Below, one piece after another: positions 13,614 to 24,647 of a stretch of 64,000 nucleotides of DNA. Under the pieces are notes generated by a model. It did no database searches and was not told the origin of the DNA. It worked only from the letters and a program-made list of their open reading frames with translations. How positions within the stretch are numbered: position 1 is the stretch's first letter; each line of letters opens with the position of its first letter. The position numbers and the translations under genes are program-made. The DNA is from Cloeon dipterum (taxonomy: Eukaryota; Arthropoda; Insecta; Ephemeroptera; Baetidae). The DNA lies in contig NC_088786.1 in assembly GCF_949628265.1 (NCBI RefSeq), positions 1,364,001 to 1,428,000 on the forward strand, given 5' to 3'.

Positions 13614-16600
13614 ATGTCATCAGGATTGAGACACATTGCCACTGAACCTGGCAGTCTGAGCAACTACAAACACTACAAGTCGATGGAGAAAAAGAAAGGC
13701 AGCACGGCTGTCATCCGGCCGGTAGCCAAAACCTCCGCTGGGCACAACTCGGACTCAGTAAGATGTTCGCTTTCGTGAGATGCTAATTGCACTGATTAAC
13801 GAATTGCAGGATGGCAGTGCGGACACTAATAGTCTGTCGGCGGACTCGAACAATGACACATTTGTCAGAGTGCCATCTAAAGAGGGGAACAATAGTACGT
13901 GTCTTTCTCAGTTCAGCGTCTGCAATGAACTTAGCTGATGGCATTTGTAAATCGTCCTTTGTTGTTTTCATAGGCTCCAAAGCGGTGGTCAGGAGGGCGT
14001 CCGAATGGGAAATACTCGAAGGGCTGAAGGATGGACAAAGGTTCGACAAGAAGCCGAAACCCTTTGAAGGTTATTTACACAAAAAGAGGAAGTGGCCTTT
14101 GAAAGGATGGCATAAGGTACACCAGAAAAAATATTTCAACGTGTTTATAAATTAGTTGTCATTGTTGATATTTAACTTGGAATTAAAAAACAATTAAATT
14201 TGAATTATTCCAGCGATATTTTGTTCTGGACAAAGGAATTTTGATATACGCCAAAGGACCTGGGGAAATAGCCAGGGGGAAACATCACGGCTCCTTGGAC
14301 ATAGGGCTGTCAGTGATTTCAAGCAAGTTGAAAAGACGCCGAATTGATATCGACGCAGAAGAATTCATTTACCACCTCAAGGTAAGGCCGCGCGGATTTT
14401 ATATATAACACTGACTCACTTGCACTCAGGCAAAAACTTTGGAGACGTTCCAAGAATGGGTAGAGCAGTTGAAGTTGCATCGTCTCTACCGCCAGCACGT
14501 TTTGACCTTTGGCACGCGCAATTTGCCTCTGGTGCAGTCAAGGAATTCACCTGACGCGAGTCCCCTGAATCCCCCGCAGAGTCCTGTGGCGGCGGCACCT
14601 GCGGAGGAAGGCCACAATGCTTCCTCCACTCAGCCACCATCGACCTCGACCACGTCGTCTGCTTTGCAGCAATCTCATTCTCGAATCGCCAACTGGATCA
14701 TGGATTCGCCAGCCCTGGACACCATCCCCAAAGAGCTCTCATTGGTCCAGCAGAATCTGGTTCAACTGAGTCTCATTTTGGAGCAGGTTGAACAACTTCC
14801 CACCGGCTCGGAACACCCAGAGGTAGCAACGCCAATTTTACTTTCTGGCCTGAAATAATTAAACGGCTCCTTAGACGGCAGATGGGTGCTCTCCCAATGT
14901 CAAGAAGGACAGAAGGAAATTTGGGCTGCGCAAAAAGAAGAGTTCCAAGGGCAGTGCAGCTGATTTGGCTGGGAGCAGTCCCAATAAAGCCACACAAAAT
15001 GAAACAGAACCTCCAGTATGTACAAATCCAAGGGTGATTCCACGAGAAATTTTTTTACTGTTGTCACGGCCGCGAGATTTAAAACTATTTTTTGCCCAGC
15101 AGCGGCAGCTGGCTATGTTTACCAGTGGCTGGCGCAGCTGAAAATATTTTAAACGTGAAGTTTGAAGTGCTTTACGGTTAGAAAGGCAGGAAGACATTTT
15201 CTCCTGCACTTTCTAATGTTTGACCCTTTTTCACCAGCGGCTGGCGGCTACCTATATGACCCAAAATTTACATCTAGTTAGAAATCAAACCCTGGTGTCA
15301 GGGTAGCCTTCGAGCGATTGATATTAATAATTATTCCCATGAGAACCAACTTAAACAACGCCTGACGGGCTCCATGGTGGTGATTACTGAAAAATTTGCG
15401 CACCACTAGAACAACTTTGAATTGGCCGTTCCAATGGTGGCAAGATCTTGTGGATCAAACCGATGCAGAGCCCGTCATTTGTCGTTAAAGTAGCTAAATA
15501 TGGAAAATCAATATTATCGCCCTTGAGGGCTACCCTGATGCCAGGGTTCGAGTTCCCACCTGTTCTGATGGTCTTGACTGATCTCAGGAGCAGTTTCCTC
15601 GTAAAAATCAACTGTTCAAGCAATTTTATTTTTCTTCAATCACCTGAATAAAAAAATGCAGGTTATCTCAAATCTCTCCTGGAAACAACCTCATATTATA
15701 ATGTATTTATATTGTTCTGTTCTACTAATAAGAAATGCTTGCAGAACTCTGGTGGATTACCTCAAATGGCCCATCTGAGCAGCAGCAATCCGTCATTGCC
15801 GTGTGCCGTTTTGACTGCCACTAGGCCTCAAAGTCTGCCTGGAGCGGAGCATCTGCTTTCTTTGAATATGCCGGCGGAAAACAGAGGTCACACAACGCCT
15901 GACTTCCATTGTCGGGAAGACTTTGTCATTCTCGCCAAAGATAGTGCGTCACTGCTGTTTGTTCTAGTGCACGTATTTATTTATTCTCCGGCATTTCAGT
16001 TCACATTAATTTGAAGGAGGTAGCTCAGACCATGCTAGTGGAAAGAGATCGGCTGAAGCAAGCTATGGAGCTTGATAGTAGTTTTCTGACCTTTGGTAGT
16101 TCTGGAAATTCTCAGTTGATTGCTAATTTGAAAAGTTCACTAGCCTCGGCCGTTCACCAAAACAAAGAACTCAAAAACAGGCTGAATAAAATACACGAAA
16201 ACTCTGATCTGAGTGACGTATCATCGATCGCCCAGTCTGATCAAGTAGGTCGTCCATTGTCACGCAAAACGCTTTTATGATCGTCTTTTTGCAGGCTGCT
16301 AAACATCTCCAGCAATCATTATCATATAGCAGTTCATGTCTGAGCGCTAGTGAATTTTTCGATGCACAGGATTTCCAAACAAATCTAAACTTCAGCGAGA
16401 CTTCTTCCGAGGCAAGCTTCAGCTCGGAGGAAGGCTCGGTCGTTAGCGAGACCAGCGAGGTTGGAACGGACAACACTCCAGCTCAAAGCAGTGAGAGAGA
16501 TTTCTTGCCTTTTGACTCTCCTGTGTGAAAAAGTTGTATTAGTTCCAGACGAAGATGATGATCAGATGATGCCAAAATTCCACACTGGCCGGAGAACCAA

Positions 16601-18890
16601 GCTGCCAGCGCCAAGGCCAGACCTGGAGGGCCTATCCCTGTGGAATTTGCTTTGCAAGAACATCGGCAAAGACCTGTCCAAGGTGTCGATGCCTGTGGCC
16701 CTGAACGAACCCCTCAGCATGCTGCAACGCCTGTGTGAAGAGCTCGAGTACAGTGAGCTCTTGGACAAGGCAGCAGACATCGACGACCCGTACGAGAGGA
16801 TGGTCTGCGTTGCCGCCTTTGCCGTCTCCGGCTACGGCTCCTCGTACTACCGAGCTGCCAGCAAGCCGTTTAATCCTATTTTGGGAGAGACCTACGAGTG
16901 CATCAGAGAAGACAAAGGCTTTAGATTTATTGCGGAACAAGTGAGTGCGATTCTCAATTAATTTTTAGATCCAAAAGACAATAAAGATGATAATAATTCT
17001 ACGTCCCGATCATGACTTTCTCTAAGAAATTTTTTTCGGGGTTCCGAAAGTCCCGGGCCATTCCTGTCCTGTATAACGCACTTGTCGACAGTGTTTATTT
17101 CCAACCAATTATATAATTAGGGTTGTGCAAAACCGATTAACGATTATTTTTTCTTTTGCGTTTATGATGTCCGGACTATCATCAAATGAGTATGAATCAT
17201 CAATTTTTTAGCATTTTGACAGATTTTCAACATCGATTATTTTAGATTATTTCATCCAAACCGACTATTTTTCGATTATCACCCATTTAAAAAGCGATTA
17301 TTGTCTAATTTGAAAAAAATGGGGATTTTCTCATTATTACGTCAAAAACCACTCAACGTGATTCAATGTTTTAAGCAGCAGAGAGGTTGCCAAAACCAAT
17401 TTATTAAAGAATTCTTGATAAATAGCATTTTTTAAAATGCACTGCACCCCATTTCAGTTCATTTTAAAATGTACTGAGTAAAATTGAATAAAATTGTTTT
17501 TATTAAATTCTGAAAGGGGGGTGCACTGCACCCCATTTCAGTTTTTTGAAATGTACCGATTATTCTTGAATAATAGCGTTTTTTTTTAAAAGAAAATATA
17601 GATTTTTTTGTCTTTATGAACATATGAAACCGATTATTTGGTAGATGTCTGTTGCTGTACACCCGTGGTGTCTAATAAATATTTCATTCATTATTTGATA
17701 GATTATTTGCCTCTAAATTTCCGACTGTAATAATCAATTATTTCTTTGCTAAATCGACTATTTTTGCACATCCCTATAATATAATATAATATAATGTACC
17801 CCTAATAAAAAATTTTTCTGAATAAGAAATTGTTTGGCAGGTGTCTCATCATCCTCCCGTGAGTGTGTGCCATGCTGAGTCAAAAAACTTCATATTTTGG
17901 CAAGATGCACGTATCAAAACGAAATTCTGGGGCAAATCAATGGAATTCCAGCCAACTGGTAGGTACGAAGAAAGTCAAATTTTTACCTAATCACTTTTAA
18001 TCGGCAGGCACCGTGAATATCAAGTTTCCGAGAACAGGCGACACATACAAGTGGAACAAAGTTACAACTTGCGTGCATAATGTGTTCGGTGGACAGCGTT
18101 GGGTTGACCAATACGGCGAACTCAACATCACCAGCAGTAAAAACATCACTTGCAAGCTCACGTTTGTTAGGGTTAACATTATTTTTTGAAGCTTAACAGA
18201 ATGTGCAAAATTAAGTCGTCTTAACTTTGCAGTCGAGCTACTGGTCGGCTAAAAAGCATGAAATCTACGGAAACATAACAAACGAGGATGGGAAAGTTGT
18301 GAGGACCTTGTTTGGCAAGTGGAACGAAGCAATGTACTGCGGGGTTGCGCCGTCTGCCAAGTGCATCTGGAGACCAGGTGTGCATCCCTCAGCGCCACTC
18401 TGAGCGCACTAATCAGCTTAACGATTCCAGGAACAATGCCTGAAGATTACGAGCTTTATTACGGTTTTACCAGATTTGCAATGGAGCTGAATGAGATTGA
18501 CGGTGAAATGGTAAAATATTTGCCTTGTACAGACACCAGATTTAGACCGGACCAGAGGTAATTGAAGAGTGCTGCTTCTTGTCATGCAGTTTGAGTTTGT
18601 CTTGAATTGCAGATTGCTAGAGGAAGGCAACCTGGCAGCTGCGGAGAACATGAAAATGCAGTTGGAACAAGCGCAGAGAGAAAGACGCAAGCGCCAAGAT
18701 GAAGAGAATGTGCCTCGTTGGTTTAAGTGAGTTTTGCCTCCATCTGGCACAGCTTTTCTCTAAAATATTAATTTGTTTTAGATGCCACAATTCAAGCAAT
18801 AATGAAGAAATATGGGAGTACAACGACTTGTATTGGGTCAAGCGTAAAAACCCTGGTTTTGTGAACCTCAACATTCCTGCCCTTTGGTGA
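13614..18890 (+). CDS. Oxysterol-binding protein-related protein, ORP3/6/7 subfamily, 16 exons
   Basis: This is a lipid-transfer protein acting at ER-plasma-membrane contacts. Exons: 13614-13757, 13810-13894, 13974-14116, 14214-14381, 14430-14822, 14875-15015, 15745-15943, 16000-16244, 16295-16490, 16549-16940, 17841-17958, 18008-18171, 18233-18377, 18431-18557, 18613-18726 and 18782-18890, giving 960 residues with every phase closing. A PH domain runs from about 107 to 210 ([20 protein letters not shown]). A FFAT motif for VAP binding, EFFDAQD, is at about 526-532. The ORD spans about 575-900 and carries the signature EQVSHHPP (about 701-708). The PH sequence closely resembles vertebrate ORP3, hence the subfamily. 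One intron (16491-16548) is only 58 bases and must be removed, because it contains an in-frame stop. An upstream noncoding exon is possible. Confidence 0.95.
15055..15260 (-). repeat. Dispersed repeat R3, copy 2 (ORP intron 6)
   Basis: The reverse complement matches 8849-9025: gggtcatataggtagccgcc, ggtgaaaaagggtcaaa, then gtttaaaatattttcagctg and cgccagccac. It lies in the sense intron 15016-15744, directly left of a foldback element. Confidence 0.65.
15283..15557. mobile_element. Foldback (MITE-like) element in ORP intron 6
   Basis: The outer arm tcaaaccctggtgtcagggt at the left pairs with accctgatgccagggttcga at the right. Pairing continues inward through agccttcgagcgattgatatt / aatcaatattatcgcccttg, and again through cctgacgggctcc / gagcccgtcattt. 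The whole unit is about 275 bases, with arms over 100 bases and no ORF. No clean target-site duplication was found. Confidence 0.65.
17118..17776 (+). mobile_element. hAT-like non-autonomous transposon, copy 1 (ORP intron 10)
   Basis: It begins TAGGGTTGTGCAAAA and ends TTTTGCACATCCCTA, an imperfect terminal inverted repeat. The interior matches 39559-40136 in inverted orientation, including the block gtttatgatgtccggacta. Copy 1 carries an internal duplication of gcactgcaccccatttcag (17439 and 17523, 84 bases apart), which is single in copy 2. No transposase is present. Flanking TA-rich repeats hide any target duplication. It sits in the sense intron 16941-17840. Confidence 0.8.
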
Positions 18891-20900
18891 TTAGCAAAAG
18901 TCTCGATTTCTCTTTCAATTTTTCTTGTTTGCCTGTAAACCAAGATAGTATTCCTTATTTCGGTCTGACTGATTGATTTTTGACGAAAGAACATCAAATC
19001 AAGGCATAATTTTGATCGACGTTGCTATTTCGTAAAACTGTTAATTAAGTGCAAACAATCAATTTTGCTCAAGAGCAAATGTTTCAAAACCCAGCATGTC
19101 CAGGCTAACAGTAGTGAAAACCCTGTTCTTGACTCAGCTTATTATGTGCTAAATATGAAATGCATTTCCTATATAATCGTCAATTATTTACAAATATTAC
19201 TAGTTGATGCGCTGATTTGAGCTGGAGTTGCATAGAATAATTTAGCAAGAGCGTGGCAGTAGCAGAGGACGGATTGTTTCAATTTCAATATATGAAAAGA
19301 ATTCTCAATGATTACTTATGTATCAACAACAAGATATAATGCTTGGTTTGGGCTGTTTGAAGGTGTTGCAAGCATTCGTGAAATTTCAAGGCTGTGTGAA
19401 GCTGAATTTGACATTTATATCATGTGTCCTTAATATTGTTTCCACCGAAATGAGCTAACGCGTGTTTGCACTCAATTTAAACCTTTTTTATGGTTGAAAT
19501 ACAGCCGTATTTTTTTCTTCGCCGTTGGTTGATCCAGCTGGATACTCCTTGATCTTTGTGCCTGATTTCTGATTGTTGATATTACGATGATAACGTTAAG
19601 ATGTTGATTTTCTTCCACGTGCAGTGGTGACATTGGAAACGCGAGTGATCTTGATGCAATCGTATTATATAAATATTATCTTAAGTAGGAAAGATTTTTG
19701 GTGCTAATGATGCATTGCTTAACAAGTAACACTGCAGTCGGTTGAAAATTAGTAATAATTAGACCTTGAATGTGAGCTAATCGTGTAATTTTAGTTACGA
19801 TTAGTAAAACCACTAATAAGATCGTTTGCCTCCTGCTTAATTTGTTCCTTTGCAAACAATTAAAGTTAACTGCCGCTTGTAAAAAATTGCAAACTGGAAT
19901 TGATTTAACAAAACGGTAAAGTGAGCGCTTATTAATTGTACAACCTAACGTACTCCTCCTGGCTCTGCTTCGGTAGAGTGGTGTCACTATTATTTTAACT
20001 ACTCTTTTGGGCTCTGGAAGTTAAGCTTGTTAAGTTGTTATCGAAGGAGCCTATTAGAATTTCATCTTCACTCTCGAGAGTAACAAACTTTTTACCTGAT
20101 TTTAATTATAATTTAAACTGTATAGATCGTTATATTTTACTGTATGTTTTCGCGAACCAATAAAATTTTGCCATAGACACGCTGACCTAAATGAAATGTT
20201 TATTTCATTTTCCCCTTTTAACGTCTCACGAAGAATTATGAAAGGGAAAAATTAAAAATTTCGTGTGACTACGTGAAGGCTGCGAAGAGGCTCCAATCAA
20301 CAATAAATAAAAAATCTAAAGTAGATTGAAAATTATTTGAATTGATGGATCGATAAAAATTTTATTCTAATCAAAAAAGGACCTTGTTACTGTAAAAACT
20401 CTAGTTTTATCCAAAATTTACGGATTTTGATAGCTCTCGTCGAGATCTATTCTTTCAGGGAAACTTTGTTTGAATTTGAATAAAAACTCAAGTATAGAGA
20501 CAGTTCTCACCATTTGAAACACAACTTTTCAAAAAAATGACAGTGATGCTTAGGTCAATTTTAGCTTCAATTACTGAATCCTAAGGGAAGATTTCATGCA
20601 TTGGTTACAATCTTTTTTCAGGATTTTGCAGTATCAATCCTCGTTAACATTCCACCTGTCACATGATATACCACAAGCGCGGTAGATACGCTGTGCAGGT
20701 TGCATACTTTAAAAGATGCTGTCCGAAAATCTCGGCAGCAAAATGAATTTAGTATCTCTTTTCAAAGTTCAAAGCACAGAATAGTTGTTTACTCCGCCCT
20801 CAGTGCGTATCCTCTTTTTTCAAGCATCTCATATTTCAAATTTGCACCCTTAAAAGGTGCGGCTGCTAATGGACTGGAGAGAGGAGCGCACGCACACAGC
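18891..20900 (+). other. ORP 3' UTR and downstream intergenic DNA
   Basis: There is no coding signal here. A canonical poly(A) hexamer at 20159-20164 is the clearest downstream end signal, which would imply a 3' UTR of about 1.27 kb; a shorter transcript is possible. Dispersed repeat R1 copy 3 follows at about 20385-20655. Confidence 0.45.
20385..20655 (+). repeat. Dispersed repeat R1, copy 3
   Basis: Colinear with 9810-10045 and 49150-49440 through ctcgtcgagatctatt, gagacagttctcaccatttg, ctgaatcctaagg, catgcattggttac and gattttgcagtatcaatcct. It is noncoding. Confidence 0.7.
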
Positions 20901-20925
20901 ATCCCGGCGAAAGAGTAACTCTCCA

Positions 20926-21321
20926 TATATAATCAAGCCGCCGCGTCGGCTCGTGGGCGTCACTTAAAAAAATAAAATTGTCTGGCCAGGTGCGTGCGTG
21001 ACTCAGGTACGTGAAGAGTTGTCGCGCGCGGGCACCACACGACGAGTGTGCGGAGGCAAAAGGGAAAGGGTTGAGGCAAGATGAAGCGCGGCGGCGGCGG
21101 CGGGCGTTTCTATGGCGACGGCGTGCAGTACATACCGACTGACTGTGTGCGAGCGAGAGAGAGAGAGAGAGAGAGAGAACGAACGGCTTCTCTCATCCTG
21201 CGGGGCGGTCGAGAGCCCTCTCTTTCTCTCTGCCGGCGAGGCGAACCCCGTGAGCGCAAAACCGACTCCGCCGCTTGAGTCGCACACTTGCTGCTACTGC
21301 CGCTGCACCGACCGCGAAAAG
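20926..21321 (+). promoter_or_regulatory. Candidate promoter and 5' UTR of the 21.3-kb first exon
   Basis: A TATATAA box (20926-20932) is followed 36 bases later by an initiator-like TCACTT (20960-20965), which is slightly far for a textbook pair. The following sequence is GC-rich with CpGs. A (GA)12 run at 21155-21178 is a strong potential GAGA-factor site. An upstream reading frame runs into the ATG at 21322 but is dominated by the GA repeat (RERERE), so it is not accepted as coding. Confidence 0.5.
21155..21178 (+). repeat. (GA)12 run in candidate 5' UTR
   Basis: This is a perfect alternating GA tract about 145 bases before ATG 21322. In insects such tracts recruit GAGA factor at promoters; here that role is inferred from position. 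Confidence 0.8.
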
Positions 21322-21417
21322 ATGCAGACCAACGTGCAGATCGACTCCAAGGCCCTCAGGGGATCACCTGACCACACCTCCGTAAAGGTCTACGACCCGC
21401 GGACCAAGACCATGACG
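21322..21417 (+). CDS. Candidate first coding exon A (32 codons) of an unidentified gene
   Basis: ATG in a favourable context (gcgaaaagATG) opens 32 codons beginning MQTNVQIDSKALRG and ending SVKVYDPRTKTMT. The exon ends at a consensus donor ACG|GTGAGT in phase 0. It lies downstream of a TATA-like box and a GAGA tract. I do not recognise the protein. No matching downstream exon was found, so the partner exons would lie in the rest of the window or beyond its right edge. The same phase occurs at two later candidate first exons. Confidence 0.55.
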
Positions 21418-21479
21418 GTGAGTACAGAAATTTCGTTTGTCTTTTAAGAACAGGCCAGAAATTAGGAAAATTTGCATTG

Positions 21480-21790
21480 TTGACATTGAGTTGTGAAATT
21501 TTTATGAAAATCAGGACCGACGAGGACGATTTTGCCTAAATTCTCGATTTTTTGCTTGATTTCGGGCCCCCTCGTCGCGATCCTTCTATTAGTGTGCGTA
21601 TTATGAACTAAAATGTCCTACATTTAGAGCCAATTATCTAAAAAAAAAAATTAAACAGCAACCTGGGAAATTTTTAAATATTTTCCTTATATTTAGATAC
21701 TATTTTAAGTACAGGTAAAAAAGATTTTCACAAATTTCCTCTATAGCTTTACTTTAAAAAGAGAGTGCTCGAAGTTTCCTAAATTTTCCC
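21480..21790 (+). repeat. Dispersed repeat R1, degenerate copy 4
   Basis: Shares gttgtgaaattt, aatcaggacc, ctcgtcgcgatcc and cacaaatttcctctatagct in the same order as the copies near 7.1 and 53.5 kb. It starts only about 60 bases after the candidate exon at 21322. Confidence 0.5.
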
Positions 21791-22843
21791 GCGAGCTGAA
21801 AGCAGGCAATTTATATGCTTTGTTCCTGCCAACATGTGGCAGCAGGTGTGGGTGCATATATAATTTTCGCCTGCCCTTTTTGCTGGCGGAATCGGAATTA
21901 GAAAAAAATAATCATCTCACTGCGATCAATACCTCCGTGTTTTGCAATTAATTTGGCAATGTCACCGCCAGATGTGTCAATTTGTGGGGCCGCAGTAATC
22001 AAGCGGGCCGAATGACAACACACGTACGTTGATAGCCATTTATTTAGATTGGCACCGGTAAATAATGAAATTATTCACCCTTCCACGTGATCGGCTCTTT
22101 GTTTTAAAAGTAAGCGGATTCAATTTCCACACTTTCCGAATCAATGAATAGTTTGGTCACTGCGCGCCACAGTATAGTTAAAGGTGGCCTGCTGGGAATT
22201 GTGATCCTGCTTTCGTGCTTTCTGGGCTCAACGAATCCGAACCTTTTTGATTAATCACGCGAGACTGAGCAAAAAATTTCGGGCTTTTGGCAACTCGTGA
22301 TGCGTGAAACTAATTGGATGATGTTTGCTGCAGATTGACAGCAGGTGCTTTAATTTAAAGCAGCTTTCCTCGTCAAACACAACCCTTCTCTGATCGATAT
22401 ACGGTTGGAAACTACAGAGATTTGCATACACACGGCTCAACAAGTATCAATTCACTCTGTTTTATCTCTCCTTCTGCTGAATGGGGAGTACTTGAGACGA
22501 CACTTCTTGTTCCTTTTCTAATAATAAAACGTTATTATTCATGATCAATGGAGGAAAATCTCATCCAGCGGGAATATATTATATTATTGGACCGAGTCTT
22601 TATCTCCCTCGCTTCACTCCTTTTTACACCCGATACAATTTCCAGGCCATTACATCCACTAGAGCAGACGATTTTTCCTCCGGCGCAATTATGTCTTTGC
22701 GCATGGGAAAAGAAAATGTATGCAAATTGCTCCCTTTTAGCGGCAAGTTTCTAATTAAGATGCACGCCTCCTTTTTCTCAGCACAAAATAATAATTGTGC
22801 AGCACGCAAAATGCGTTCTCTGCAGCCGTAAATTACTTCTTTT

Positions 22844-22859
22844 CAATTAATTATAATTG
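22844..22859. promoter_or_regulatory. CAATTAATTATAATTG site, copy 1 (homeodomain-type)
   Basis: A 16-base near-palindrome with overlapping TAATTA cores. The identical 16-mer recurs at 26635-26650. Its homeodomain binding is inferred from the core only. Confidence 0.4.
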
Positions 22860-23539
22860 AGTTCCGCGCCAACGGAGCGACCACAAAACACCGCTTGATT
22901 GCAGATCATACAGCGTGTGACGTTACTTCGTTGTTTGTTCTCGACGGCTTTGTGCATAATTTTGCGGTGTGAACGGAAAAACTCGCTGGAAAAAAGCAAC
23001 TGCAGAGCACTCAAACACGCACTCGTTTCTCTGCAGTTGTTTGCGCCGCTTCCAAAGTGAAATATTTTATCCAGCCAGAGATACCTACCCATACACACTG
23101 AGCAAACAGACAATAAAACTCTGTTTGCGTTTGCGTAAAAGCAAAGCACGCCGTAAATAAACCGCGCGCGGCCCGGAAATTTTCATGGCGCAAAAATGAA
23201 CGGAATGATATTTCGACTAGTGACACTATGCTCTTGCACTCTAATGCACCGATGTTTTCAATTGACAGTCGACACTCTGTGTAATAAAGACGAATTGCCG
23301 TGTGCATTAAACACGCCATTGTTGAACCGACGAGAGTCCCAGCAGCTGGCTCGACCGCCGATCTCATTTGAATGTTCTAACTTGACCACTGTGGCGAGCA
23401 TCAACACCTGCACGCCATTAGACTAAGAGTATTATGTACACTAGGACAAACTCCAATTGCTGCAAATGCGATGCCTCTCAATAATATTTTGATCAACCAG
23501 TAGCAATAAAAAATCCATTCTATTCTAATTTCATTTTCG

Positions 23540-23905
23540 GAAAGAGGGTCGAATTATATAGGTTCGATGGCCGAAGAATCACTACCTAATTTAGCGGTTT
23601 AACCTAAGTAATAGTGCTAACAAGAACGCCGGAGCCATTCAGAGTAGAGAGCAAGCTCTGGTCTAAGATCGAGACAGCAGCGCCACAGCGACAGCCAGCG
23701 CTTGACTCGCTTCCGCTGGCTGACACTATGGCGCTGCTGTCTCGATCTTGGTAACGTCAAAAATCCAATCATTCGAACGCTCGATCCCTTCTCTGATTGG
23801 TTGTCGTCGTTCTTTGCTAGGGTTCAGACTCAAAACCGCCAAAGTAACACGATGTTTCCACCGATTTTCGACCGAGTGATTCAACCCTAAGGAAATAATC
23901 GATAG
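23540..23905. mobile_element. Foldback element containing an 85-nt hairpin
   Basis: The centre 23665-23749 is a strong hairpin: 36-base arms, 33 of 36 matched, and a 13-base loop. Outside it, weaker complementarity continues on both sides: tttagcggttt on the left against aaaccgccaaag on the right, and gccattcagagtagag against ctctgattggttg. This suggests a roughly 365-base palindromic MITE. No ORF is present. Outer limits are approximate. Confidence 0.55.
23665..23749 (+). ncRNA. Pre-miRNA-like hairpin (candidate)
   Basis: The 5' arm begins AAGATCGAGACAGCAGCGCC and the 3' arm ends GGCGCTGCTGTCTCGATCTT, with loop CTTGACTCGCTTC. Stem length and loop size fit Drosha/Dicer substrates. I recognise no known miRNA seed. 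Being at the centre of a longer palindrome, it may simply be a transposon fold. Confidence 0.3.
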
Positions 23906-24615
23906 ACGCACGGTCAAAAAATAATATTCCATCATTACCTATTCCATCACAATCTTATTTCTATAGACTCTGCTATGAATCCATGGTGTTTGCTTAAATC
24001 CGCAGTTGAAATTGCTATGATTGCTGTATAATTGAATATTGTGGGACATTTGTAATTTGCAATCGATTTAACCGTTGAAAACACGACAAGAGTGGATGGA
24101 AACAAAACAAATGAATAGTGGTGCTACCAAAAAAGGAGAGAGAAAATAAAGAATTTAGGAATAAGAATTCGTGGAGATAGTGCTTCCGTCAAGTGCGTAA
24201 GAGTGGAAACGGACAATGTAGGGCAAAATTTGAATTGGGCCAAGTAGCAGCCCTGCCCCTGCCCTGCTGCCGGTCCAGCGGAGCAGAGAATCATATATTC
24301 ACGTCCACGCTGCTACTCCTGTTTGACAGGAAAAATTCACTTTGCCTCGTCGGCAGTTTTCGTTTGTTGTTTTTTTTTTTCAAGAGTCTGCATATGTGTA
24401 TACAATTTAAGAGTGATCGAATCTCTTATTTAAAAACAACTTCAAGACAATCCTATCAAAATGCTAAACAACTCATTTTTTAATATCGTTGTCAGATATA
24501 ATAAAATAAAATTTCCCTTTGAGGGCAAGAAAATTAGATTGAAATGTATGCTAGTTTTTTATAGCTTCCCATTTATTAGCATCAGACTCTAATCCTGCCG
24601 CTTTTTTCAAAGCGG

Positions 24616-24647
24616 AATCAACATATGTGTCTTCACATATGTTGATT
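24616..24647. repeat. Perfect 14-bp inverted repeat with 4-base loop
   Basis: AATCAACATATGTG, loop TCTT, then CACATATGTTGATT. It contains two CATATG E-boxes. It could be a paired bHLH site or a small stem-loop; nothing nearby decides between them. Confidence 0.6.

Noticed and set aside
17780..17805. TA-rich short tandem (ataat)n next to hAT-like copy 1 as a target duplication
   Set aside because: The flanking octamers tatataat and taatataa do not match. The simple repeat prevents a reliable call.
21112..21321. In-frame upstream extension of candidate exon A (starts MATACSTY, contains RERERERE)
   Set aside because: The frame is open mainly because of the (GA)n tract, and the ATG at 21322 has the better context. 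The tract is more plausibly 5' UTR or a GAGA-factor site.
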